Assembly: GCF_036417845.1 (NCBI RefSeq)
Contig: NC_090012.1
Location: forward strand, 1,364,001-1,428,000
DNA length: 64,000 nt
Direction of reading: 5' to 3'
Origin: Apteryx mantelli
Taxonomy: Eukaryota > Chordata > Aves > Apterygiformes > Apterygidae
Positions 10,757-22,008 of this stretch are shown one piece after another. A program made the position numbers and the translations under genes. Positions within the stretch are counted from its first letter, which is position 1. The number at the start of each line of letters is the position of its first letter. Under the pieces are notes generated by a model. The model was not told the origin of the DNA. It worked only from the letters and a program-made list of their open reading frames with translations, and made no database searches.

Positions 10757-13700
10757 CCAAACCATAAAAGATCCTGAAAGAATCTAGTTCCCTGTTACCT
10801 TGCCTTTTGTGTCACCACTTACAGCAATGTAAAATACTATTCAGTTAAAGTGGAACCTCGTGCACTGTGTCCCTGAAGCCTGTTCCTTCCACTATGGCTC
10901 CCTTGGCCTGGAAGAGTCTCTGGGCCCAGACCGAAGGACTGCAAGGTCAGGGTCCAACAAGAAACACACTGTAAATATGCAGCATTTATAGGACAGTTTG
11001 AAATACCAGAGCAATAAGCAATCGTTTTCAAGATCAGCTCTGATCAAATATGCGCTGACATTTGGGATAATACCTGAGACTTGATCGACATGGAGTTGTA
11101 CTAATCTGAAGGGCAATGCTAGTTTTCTTTAAACAGATTGGACTGCAAATCTTTGTTCTTGCATTGTCGTTGTTGTTGCTGTGTCAGATCAATTAACAGA
11201 AGCTCTTTACAGCAACTATGGCAATTTGGGGATAAGACAAACAGCCTCCCATGCTGCTCATACTATAAGCAACATCCAGGCAAGGCTTCACAAAGCTGAT
11301 TTTCAAAGTGGATGAAGCGCAAGAATGTTTAATCAGTGGGGAAAAAAAATTAAGAACTACTACTGAATTAAGAGAAGGTATGTGCTAGAGACCTTGACCC
11401 ATTTTAGGGTGACTTCATCCATGATTCTCAAGGACCTTGAAGATATATGAGGCTGAGGAACATATGAGAACAAGGCGATTGTTCTGAGCGTGTTCCTGTG
11501 CACTTTGAAACGCCCACAAAACAGGGAGCGATTCTACTTCTAGCTGCAGCTTACCTATTCCTGGCTGATCCAGATGAAACCTAACGTTGCTGTGAAAATC
11601 AATGAGACCCAATACAAGAAACTGCAGCAGGTACAGAAGGCAGTCTTGCAGCTTCAGTCAAAGTAAATTAAGGGAGAATGGATCTTTTCATTACCAGATT
11701 GACACATACTTAATGGTGCCACAGGCCAAACTGATTTAGTTTCAGCAGCTGGAGCAGCACGCAAGATAGCAAAAAGGGCTTCTCTCTCTCCAAGGGAAAA
11801 ATTGAGCACTGCCCACTACCTACTCCCCTTTCAACTGCACAGTGCTCTCCCACCACCCCAAATGAAATACACACTTGTACAGGCTGCTGTAATTTTATAA
11901 CCACATTTAAACAAAAATGCCTTCTACTACATGCTTGCTTAAGAACTGCAACCTGCAGAAGAGAAAGCACTGGAAACCTGCACCCATGAGCTCTGCTGAG
12001 AGATGGTGTCACACTCACAGCCTCTCCCCCAGAGCCTGTAAGCAGCACATGGGGATAACTGTGACTGGCATTATTCTATAAGCATCAGACAAAGCACCGC
12101 ATAAAGAAGCAATTTGGAGACTGCTTGATGCTAAACTGTTATCTAGACGCTATTTCCTTTGACAATAATGATTTTACTCTCCTGATAGCACCTTGCACCT
12201 GCAAGAGTTGCCAGGCATTTGGCAGAGTTTTACCAAGTGATTTCTAATGCTTTCTCAGGAGCACAGTGAGAAAGTGGCACGGTACATGCCCCAAAAATGG
12301 ATACTACCTGGTTCAGTCACACAGAATGCATCTTACTGTGTGGACAAATACCCACAAAGCCATCCTGTGAGGCTGACAGAGGCACTGTTAACCCCATTTG
12401 ATGGCTCAGAATGGCAGCAGGAGCAGAAAGCCCACCCAGGGCGCAAGTATTAAGACTTGCTGCTGAACACCAAGGTTGAAAGTTTTAATCCTTGTTCAGA
12501 ACCTTTGAAAACAAAATGAACGGAAGAGCCAGACTTGCTCACGCTTTCACTCCCCTCAGCTTTTCTGCTTTATGGTTAAAGCTTTATGGCTAAAGTTTAT
12601 GCTTTTCTGCAACATGGTTAAAACGACAATAGAAAATCCACTGCATGCCACAGTTGAGCTAAAAGCTGGTTTGGGAGCAGAGGCTCCAAGGCCCGATTTT
12701 CCTACTGGGCTTGAATGTCTCAACAAGGTGAACCCTGTAAGTGTTTCCCTGCTGCAATGAAGAGCAGTTAGTGCCATTAGTTAGAAAACTAAAAGCAATT
12801 AGAACTTGACAATGTCCCAAGCTTGGAAGAAACCGCATACCACAACTTTTAAGGGAGTAAGAAGGGAATTTGAGGCTTAGCAGCTCACCATTTCTTTAAG
12901 AGCAAAGGAAGCCAAGTCGTCTTAAACAGTTCCCACAAACAATGCAAACCGGAAACTTCTGCCCTCATGTCACTAACACTCAAGAGCATCCACTCTCTCT
13001 GGGGCACTGGCCCAAGATTAAGGGTCTATTCCAAGTCTGGCAGCATAAGACATTTAAAAGCTCCCTTCAAACATCTGGGATGCCGTGGTAGCCTTGTGCC
13101 CTTCCCAGCCGAGTTGAGGCTCAACAGGAACAGGAGGGCTCTGCAAGGGCAAGTCCTGTCACTGCAGCAGGGTTGCAAAGGGGAATAAATAGATCGATAG
13201 CCATACCACAGCTGACCGCTCAAAATAGTTTTGCAAAGATCACCACCCAGAACAAACTGTCAACAGCTATCAGCTTCATACAACCTGCTATTAATATGTC
13301 TCCTTTCATAAACTCATTAAATGGTAGCTCTCTCCCTCCCCCCCCAAATATCTGCATGGAAAATGGTGTGACAAACAGGCACTGAAGAGCATAAAATTAT
13401 ATTACTGTGCTCCTGAGGAGAATATTTATTCAGAATTAAAAGCAAGCAATGCATACTTCTCAGGGCTTTTACAGCATTGATTAAAAGGCCTATGTTTAAG
13501 CTGCAGTGTATAAATAGAACGTGTTTTATTTTCTTTGTGCATAAGCACAGAACTCCAGTAGCATCAACAGCAACTAGGTAAGTTTGAGACTCAAAGCTAT
13601 ATCCCAGCCCATAATAAGCATGGTATTTCTCATTCTAGCCCTTGAATTGTGCAGAGGTCCAGCAACTTGCCTCAGATCACTTACACTGTTGTAAGACCCT

Positions 13701-14940
13701 ACTAGATCAGCGTCAGTATTTTGCTCAAATACAAAATGGGAATGAGGCAAAACCTGACTTCAAGCTCTGTGCTACTGCCTGCAGTTTTGCAAAAGCCAGA
13801 AGTAGTTGACATACAGGAGACATGGATGAAAATGAAACAGACCTGCTCCAACTCCGGAGAAAAGGCAATGCCGCAAAAGGTTTTACTCCCTCAATGTCTG
13901 GGGATGAAGAATTTTTCACCTGCCTTCATCTGAGCAGAAAACTTAAGCAGCTAGTACAGCCTCACTTCCTGAAGATTGAACTTTTTTGCACCGGTGCTGT
14001 AACACATGCTTGTGAGAGTCAGTTACATGCAGCAGAATTGCAAAAGGACTGCAAACTTAAGTTTTCTACAGAAAGTTTCTTTCCAAAAAGTACAAAATAA
14101 AAGGTAGCCTGAAGGAAGAATGAACAGTGAAGGAAAAAATAAACCCCCTGAAATACTAGTAACGCTGTATAATGCAGTCCCATAGTGCTCTAGCAATCTA
14201 TGCCTCACTGAAAGGAGAAAGGAAACAAGCTCAGGAAGAACAGTTTTTGCTGTTAGTAGTCAACAGTCAGCAGTACAATCTTTACTACTTCAGAAAGGAA
14301 TAAATTCAAGAGAATTAACATACAAACTGATTGAGAAACAGCTTATTACAGAGCATGGAGAACAGGAATATCCATAATGTACTTAAGGCATGAATAATTT
14401 TATTGAATATTATAAAAAACACTGACAGTAAGTTCATACCCAGAGATTTAAACAAGTTTCAGAAGCAGTACTTGAGCCCCTACAACCCCCTCAGGTAAAT
14501 AAGCGATTCTCTTTACAAGAGTCCATGCTGCCAGCAAGCATGGACACGGATGGCATTTAGGGACTCCACCGCTAAACGCCAGCTCCTCCGTTGGACTTCC
14601 ACCTGCTTTCAGGGCCGTGGCTAGATCCCAGCCTTGAAACAACTGCCATTGCAAAACCACCTGCATAGCAAACCCAAGAAAAAGCATACACACAGCTGGC
14701 TGACAAGACAGCAGCTAGCACCCCATTCATGGGAACGTGCACCACCAGCTCAGAGCCGTGGATATGGACCTGCCAAAAGAGGAGGCCCAGACACACGGCA
14801 CTTTTCAGCATAACTTCTTATACCAGTTCCACTTACAGGAAAAAAATTATTTGTCCATGTTTTGCTAGCATAAACCAATTTAACCCAAGGGCTCTAAGTT
14901 TGTGCGAGAGGTTGCTGAGTGGTGGGGAGGAAGGAGAAAG

Positions 14941-15218
14941 GACGTCACTCCACTAACAGCGTCGCTAGAGATGTTCGCAGTCAGGCCACTGACCCACGCT
15001 CCACCACCGGCAGTGGCTTCTGCGAGAAGCCGAGCCACAGCGGGAGGCTGGAGCACGGTGCAGTTTCGCCCCTGCATCCTCTTCAGCCCCGTGCCGATGC
15101 TCCTGCGCTGGCTCTGCCCGGCTCCCAGGCCAGCGCCCGCCCGCCCCTCGCTCCCTGAACGGCTTGCCAGTGCCCGCCACCGTTCACGAGCCATCGGGCA
15201 ACGAGCGTGCCAGAGACC
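14941..15218. promoter_or_regulatory. small orphan CpG island
   Basis: Hand count over 278 bases gives 111 C, 78 G and 26 CpG, so about 68% GC and CpG observed/expected near 0.83. That exceeds the classic CpG-island thresholds (at least 200 bp, GC over 50%, ratio over 0.6). A near-consensus CRE (GACGTCAC, 7 of 8 bases) stands at the left edge. Minus-strand GC boxes (GGGCGGGCGGGCG) stand near 15135-15150. Open frames cross it on both strands, as expected for GC-rich DNA, and none shows a known domain. It may be an alternative or lncRNA promoter, an enhancer-type orphan island, or an unrecognised GC-rich exon. Confidence 0.55.
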
Positions 15219-16157
15219 TTAGAGCATCCTGCTCAAGCGTCCTCAGCTTGCTTGCTTTCAGCGCTGTGCTGCTCCCAGTACCGAGCTTCTGATGATTTTT
15301 ATAGATTCCTCAAAACCCACTTACTGTCCTAACTGCCAGGCTGCCTCTCCTATCAGTTAAGACTGCCCATGCGCTAAGGGCCTTGCACCGAGTTGGCTCC
15401 TGAGTCCAAATGAACATCCTCCACGCATTTGACCCTAATCCCCAATTCAATTCACCACAGCAGCTTTCACGTGAGCCATTAGGTCTGAAGTTAGTTCTGA
15501 GAAGCACAAGCACTGCTGAGAAGGTGAATTAATCCTTTTTGCTTTAACCCCGTGGGAGTTTATTATTGTAAACAATAGATTCTCTACATTAAAGATCATT
15601 TTAATCTGAATTTTAGACAGAACAATAAGAAGGCTGTTAAAACCCTACCAGAAATTTATAAATGCATTTAATTAATTTGTTGGAAGTTAGTACTATAAAT
15701 ACTTCAAGTGTGATCAGAGTTCTGAATAAATACCCATAGTACTTGTTGAAATTCTCCAGAGGAGGTAAAGATTTAAAACAAATAACATATTAACACTAAA
15801 AGCAGAAGACATGGTTCTAAGCACAGTTTTCCCCTCCTGTTGCCAGCTCTGTAAATCTCTCGCAGGCTAGAAGAACCTGACAAGTGTTGCTAGCTAATAG
15901 CTGCCAAGAGCTATTTATTAACACGGGACACCCAGGAAGAGAAAGGATGAATAGTGTCTGTAACACAGCAGTTGGAGGTCAGCTGTGCCCAGGAGCTCAG
16001 AGAATGCCCCAGAGCTGGTGCCAGGGAAGCAGCAGACCTAGTCAAGGGTTATTCAAAAGCTTCGAGCCTATCCACAACATCCTCGAAGCTGCGTGTTCAG
16101 CATGAAGACAGGCTTACTGTGGGCTGGACCACACTCCAAAGGAGCAGCTCTTCCAGG

Positions 16158-16227
16158 TATATATATATATATATGCATGTGTGTATATTATATATACACG
16201 CACACACACACACATATATATATATAC
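16158..16227. repeat. palindromic (TA)n(TG)n/(CA)n(TA)n microsatellite
   Basis: TA repeats, then TGCATGTGTGTATA, a short centre, then TATACACGCACACA and more CA and TA repeats. The two halves are near reverse complements, so the tract could fold into a long imperfect hairpin. Probably a slippage-generated compound microsatellite. Confidence 0.85.
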
Positions 16228-18235
16228 TTCCCCCCGATTCTTGTAAAGTTGATGAAAGCCTGCCACCTTCTCTGCACTCCCCATGCCCTGATTGCCAGTC
16301 TTGGGACACAAAGAGCCGGGCACAGCCTCAAAATGCTGCAGTCTTGGCATTTTCTGCTCTGCAGGACACGCGTCGAGCTTCAGGACCACAGCATTATAGC
16401 AGCAGCGCTCTGCTCTGGTTCACGTGCTGCTGGGCAGGCTGCACGGCCCACTTCCAAATACAGAAAAAGCAGAGGCGCCGTCTCCCCCACAACGCTCCCT
16501 GCACTCAACAGTGGAAGACGGAGGCGAGGTGAGGGGCCCCGTCTCCCCAGGCCAGGCACAGCGAGCGCAGAAGCCCTGCTGACAGTCTGCCGGCCTGGAA
16601 GCAAGGGCTGGACAGAACCTGGCATTGCTTCAGGGCAAGCTGCTTCAAAAGCAGGCAGCACACGGAGCAGGCATGCTGCACCCTGGACCCTGCAGCACAC
16701 GCTCCCATGCAATTTAGCAGTTCCTGAAACTACAGCCCTGCCTTTGCCACACTAGGAAAAACATGACTGTTAGCTCCTCACAAGAGCCCTTCCCTTCTTA
16801 AAACTGCTCCAGAGCAAGAACAGATTTGAGGACAAAGCCTTACATAAGCCATCTGCAAACTGCCAACTGCCATTCATGCGGGAAGGAACACCCCCCGGGC
16901 CTTGAACTCGGGGTGACAGTGCCTAGCACCGACAACAGAAAAGCAGAACCAAGTTCTCCAAACACCATATTACACCCACTAACACTGTACAGAAATTCAA
17001 GCAAGCCACAGGCTATGTGAACCATCCTGAATTCCCCACTAAAATGCCAAGATTTGTGGGTACATCGTGCAAGCCCCTGCTGATCTCAAAGTCTTTTGTC
17101 TCTCTCAAAAACTTGTTTAATCTCTTAATGGACAGTATTACGCTTAACCAGCAAACTACAGACCTAGCTTTCAGGGTCTTCCGACGCCAACTTACCTTTG
17201 AAACATTCTTTCATATTTTGTCCATTAGCAATGAAGTTTTTAAATATGAGGAAAAAGATAGAATAAAATCTGTTCACCGAAAGGTGGGGGGAGAGACATG
17301 GAAATCATGGCGGGGAATCATAATTCATTCTTCCAGCTTGAGACAGATGAGAAAAGATGAATCTATTAAGAGATGCTGCACTCTAGAAGAGGGCTCCTTT
17401 TCTATCACTCACCATACTATGGCCTTCATGTTGGAAATGCATTCACAATAGGTACAATATACTGTAAACTGGATTTTGCTTACACAGACCATGAGAAATA
17501 GGTTGCCAAGCATTCAGGGGCATTGTGTCTAAAAAACAATACACAGCACTGTTATTCCCACACATGCTAAGCCTGCTTGTCAGCAAGACAAGGATATATT
17601 GTGGGGAATTGAGCATGACTGTAATTGGAACATTGGAAATCTTCCACACCAGTATCATATTAGTGGTTCCGGTAACTTCCAGAAAGTTAAGCCCATCCAT
17701 TCACGGACTAGTCACAATCCCTGTGCCAAGCGTTTTACAACCAAGACAAGAACAAGAGCGCTCAGTGCCTGTGTTCTTACACCAAAGGCCTGCTCAGTCT
17801 TATAGAAGGGTGTGAGTTGCCGCAGCTGAAAGCTAAAACAAGAATCAGATTAGAAATGAGGAATCTCATTTTGGGGAGGGAGCAGAAGATTGACCAATAT
17901 GTATGCTGCTAATAGCTGAGCTCTAATTCACCAGAATTTACTGACTTGATGCAGGAGTGAGTGAAAACTAGTGGACCTGAGAAGTGCAGAAGTCAGACTA
18001 TTGACAATGGATGACCATAGTTCTTCCTGGCCTTTAAAGCAAATTCTGAGGTCTGTAACAGCTGATCAAGGAGAAATTTGGCAAGGTAACTGATAAAACT
18101 GTCTTTGAACCAGAGAGAAGAGACTGCGTCCTATCGTGAGGCGAAGGAAAAAATGTGTGCTAGCATTATGAAGTCATGTTAGATAAGCCCTTCTGTACGT
18201 GACATCTGCCTCAGTAAAAATGATATATAGATATA

Positions 18236-18493
18236 CAGGCATACCTTGTTTTATTGTGCTTCGCAGATATTGCTTTTTTCCAACAGCATGCGCTCACTTT
18301 GTGTCTGTGCCACGTTTTGTACATTGTTTTTTAGACATAATGCTATTGCACACTTAATAGACTACAGTATAGCATAAACATAATTTTTATATGCTCTGGG
18401 AAATCAAAAAATTCGTGTGACTCGCTTTATTGCGATATTCACTTTATGGTGGTGGTCTGGAACTGAACCCACCATATCTCCGAGGTATGCCTG
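18236..18493 (+). mobile_element. Tigger1-like non-autonomous DNA transposon (pogo/Tc1-mariner)
   Basis: The element starts CAGGCATACCT and ends with the exact reverse complement AGGTATGCCTG, and is flanked on both sides by TA, the target duplication of Tc1/mariner and pogo elements. Inside are about 90 bp resembling the 5' end of the mammalian Tigger1 consensus as I remember it (GCTTCGCAGATATTGC, TTTTTCCAACAGCAT). About 165 bp resemble its 3' end (AGACATAATGCTATTGCACA, AATTCGTGTGACTCGC, GGTCTGGAAC). The transposase gene is entirely deleted, so this is a MITE-like internal-deletion copy. Differences from the remembered consensus look few and are largely CpG-type transitions. Tigger1 is known to me as a eutherian family, so its presence beside an avian-type CR1 is unexpected. 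The identification as a TA-flanked inverted-repeat element comes directly from the sequence. The family name rests on memory. Confidence 0.85.
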
Positions 18494-20270
18494 TATGCAT
18501 ATTTAACTCAATTTACATGATGAAACTCACCATGCACTTAGATTGTGCACTTTGCCAGCACCAAATTTCTAATCCAAGGAGCCCAACATTAATCAAACCT
18601 CCCATCCTCCTGGGGATCCACCTCTTTGCCCCAAAACCAAAAGGAGAAGGAAACAAAGGTAGGGGAAAACACTTTGGCCAGAAGGTAAGTTCAAAGAGAG
18701 GAAAAGATCCCGAGGCCCTCATTCCCTCCACTATCACTCCCAAAAGAACAAGACAAATCCAGCCTCTGCGAGTTTTTCCATCATGCTTTCATCTCCTTTA
18801 CTAATTTTTTAAACCAGATATCTGGTTGAAGCAACAGGCAAACGTAAGACTGCTGGGATCATCAACACACAACAGCCCGCCTCAGAAGCCACCAGGAGGC
18901 AAAACACTGATATCACAGTTGCAGGCAATATCTGTGTCTGATCAATCAACTTTACATATTAGCATCCCTAAGGCACATGGGCAATTGCAGTCTGTGGAAA
19001 TCTGCAAAGGCAGGAAGAAACCACTCCCCATCTTGTGCACGGATTCACACTGACAAGGGCATTTCTGTAGCCCCTTTTCACTGTGTAAAGGGCAGTAACA
19101 AAAAGGAGTCAAGAGTCTGAGCTCCACCCTACTGTAGCTAGGACCTGCCCCTCTTCTTATTTACACCAAAAGTGTTAGGGCCAGTTTACACACTTGGGAG
19201 AGGGAACACGAAGCTTCATGATCTTTTTTAATAATAAGCTAAATCAGTTCAATTCATTTCACAACATTGACAATATTCCAGAACGAGAAATACATTTCAC
19301 AGCTACTTATACACATAGAAGCCAACGTTCTAGAGCAATCAGAGTATTAGGCAAGTGAATTAGCTACCAAGGGTTGGCAAGATCAGTTTGGGTTTAACTA
19401 CTGTGTTTTCTGGAATGTCTTTGCATGTGAATTCTGGGAAGTTGCAGATAGGTCTCCAGTTTGAATAGTGTGTACATTACCAGAGGTAGGTGGCAAAGGG
19501 CAAGGATTTGAGCACCTGCTTTTAGGAGGAATCCTTGCAAGCAAAAGGCACTTGTGCTATTCAGCACACATACAGAACAAGCACTTGGCAGAAAACAGCA
19601 AGCCATGGGTCACACTTTGATAATTCTCACTCTCCTTTCTGTTGGTAGTCTCTTGCCTCCGGCCCTCAGCAACAAGCAAATACATAGAGTTGTTAACAGT
19701 GAAAAGCCCATTACCTGCTCTATCAGTAGCAGCTATAATAAGCAACTTCAGAACCATGGCAACTGAATACCCCAAAACTCTGTGTCACGCACACAGATGC
19801 TGTCATTACCAGACAGCATCCACAGTCGAGAATAAGCAGCGTGACTCACGTGCTAATTGACACATGCATCAAGGTAACGGTACACACTTTTGTTGAACAC
19901 AGTGACCTACATATGCACCAAACTTGGGTGAAATTATCTTATCCTCTGAGATTTCTCAGAAACAGTGACATGCAATGCTTGATTGCCCACCCCATTGCAA
20001 CAGTAGTAAAACCACCAAATACCAGATGGGATCATTCCTCAAAATAAGGCACCCAAGAAGGGCCATGTCCAGCATCCTGTGCAAGCAGCGCAGTCAAGAG
20101 GAGCTCCCTCAGGCTCTGGCAGTGAAGAGACAGCTTGCTCCTAATACACCACACAGGGAAGAACACAACAGTCAGGTGCACTGCAGGCTACTGCTCTAGC
20201 AGAACAAGACATGCAAAGCCATTTACTACCCCAAAAGCAAGCTCCTTTCTTGACCATTTCAGGATTCTCT

Positions 20271-20312
20271 CTCTAAGCTGCCTCCTCCCTCCTCTAAGCT
20301 GCCTCCTCCCTT
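20271..20312. repeat. 21-bp tandem duplication
   Basis: Two adjacent copies of a unit beginning CTCTAAGCTGCCTCCTCCCT, period 21. A local replication-slippage duplication. Confidence 0.85.
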
Positions 20313-21979
20313 TGCTCCCCCTTCTGCATTAAATTTGGAGGGAAGGGGAACCATTCCAGAGGCATGCAATCACCACTCTCCTAAAAACCAGGAAGATAGT
20401 GGAAATTATCCTGCAAAAGAAACTGCAGCCTAATGACCAGGCATTTCACAGGCCTGGTAGAGACGGTCCATCCATTTCAGCACATCATCTTCCTCTCCCA
20501 TATATTCCAGTCCTGACAGATATAATTCACCTGTGCATTCAACACACTTCTAGCTGTTCTCCCCAAACCCTAGTGCCTGCTACCCCATCCCCGTGCTCTG
20601 TCCGCTGTGCCCATCTCTCCCAACCTGTGACCTCCAGCCTGTCTCATGCTTCTCACTTGTCCCATCCCAGCTGAGGCAGGCCATCAGCTCCACCCTGCAG
20701 TCTGTAAGCAGCCCTTGCATCGGCATCCAGGAGTCTTGGAGCCACTTCATGCTTTATTACTTTTTGGCAGCAGATAGAAAAGAAGGAAAGAAAGCAGCTG
20801 TAAGGTTAAGATAAGATGAATATCTATTTTTAAAAGCAAAATGAGACCACACAGAGTACAGAAATAGTTATTTGATGTCTACACCCCCAAAAAATTCACC
20901 TGAGAGGGAATGACAAGTCAGCTCATAGGATCCTTGTTGGTGAAGCCTTCACAGCCTTGCTCACCTTGACAGTGAAATGGAAAGCCCAAGAACTCAAGAC
21001 AAATCAAAGAAATTCGACACCTGCTTTGGAAGAGGCCATTAATAGCACAACAATGCACATAACGCTGCGGCAGCAGCTGAGGCAGAGGCAAGACAAAGGC
21101 AATTCTGCTGCTGCTGGAGCAAACAGGTGCAAGGCGATCAAATGGTAAACTGAGACAAGAATAGTTAACTCCTTTACATAGGTGATATTTTGCCAAACAC
21201 CACCTTTTCTTTCGTGAGTAGATGGGTCTCCAGTGCTAAGCGTCTTCACAACATCTGAACAGAGTCACAGGAAGAACTGTCAGCACTCAAGAGACTCCCC
21301 ACGCCACATAGCCACAGCTCTTGGCCCCCACCGCATCAAACGTTCAGCACCAGAATGCATCTGCACACACACAGCTTGCCGTCAACCTGCACGGTGCACA
21401 GCCCTGTGCAGCGATGTTAACCCTCATCGGCCTCCTGCGCGACCTTGGTGCTGGAGCCTTTCAGCTTCCCTTCTCATCATTTCTGTATTAAAACCAGGAG
21501 CTCTAGTGGCATGTTTATTCCAGATGGTATGAAGAGACCATCTTTCGGCTATCAAAACCCACTTAAAGAGAACGAAATAAAAGCATCACATGGGAGAACT
21601 CAAACCACAGAGGGAGTCTCACAAAATGCAAGTTATGGTCCCTAGGAGAAGGGGGAAAAATTAAGAATCAATCAACAGCAAAAATCATGCAACCAGTTTA
21701 AAAGAAACCTTTACTCGCACTGATCTCTGTTGCCAAGAATTAAGCAACATAATCATGAGAAGAGAAATTAAAGATTTAGATAGCTTGGAGGTTTCCCCCC
21801 CTCTCCAATCATCCATCTCTCTCACTCTCCCTCCACCCTCAGAACAAAGGAAGGGATTTTTTACTGAAACAGATTTGCTTTCTGGCATCATTAGTGAGTG
21901 ACAAGCAGAAAGCTTTGAGATCTGCCAAAGAAGGATCAGCAATGAGTCTAGGGACTCAAACATCTGCAGACACTAGAGC

Positions 21980-22008
21980 TTTTTTTTTTTTTTTTTGGGG
22001 GGGGGGGG
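21980..22008. repeat. T17-G12 homopolymer junction
   Basis: Seventeen T residues (21980-21996) run directly into twelve G residues (21997-22008). Run lengths are assembly-sensitive. The G run is prone to G-quadruplex formation. Confidence 0.85.

Larger units (their letters stand above)
7125..18235. other. non-coding DNA with a few candidate exons
   Basis: Mostly unique sequence with no recognisable protein domain. It contains the exon candidate at 7843-7940, a dinucleotide repeat at 10722-10756, the orphan CpG island at 14941-15218 and a palindromic microsatellite at 16158-16227. A GC-rich segment lies at about 16360-16700, and an AT-rich block at 15540-15760 carries forkhead- and SOX-like words (TGTAAACA, ACAATAG). 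A second splice-bracketed open stretch lies on the minus strand at 15325-15496. Its acceptor is good and its donor (ACA then GTAAGTGGG) suboptimal, and it is not recognised as any family. Confidence 0.55.

Noticed and set aside
13549..13579. Plus-strand micro-exon-like stretch ending AACTAG then GTAAGTTTG
   Set aside because: Good donor, but the short upstream segment has no supporting context and the strand disagrees with the predicted unit.
13635..13760. Possible antisense MIR/CORE-SINE remnant (AACTTGCCTCAGATCAC, AAATGGGAATGAGG)
   Set aside because: Only short words match the remembered MIR consensus, and neither the tRNA-like part nor clear order could be established.
17017..17451. 144-codon plus-strand frame
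   Set aside because: No domain or splice context recognised, and length is within chance for a window of this size.
18632..18684. Plus-strand stretch ending CCAGAAG then GTAAGTTC
   Set aside because: The donor is good but the upstream AG lacks a pyrimidine tract. Likely a lone donor-like word.
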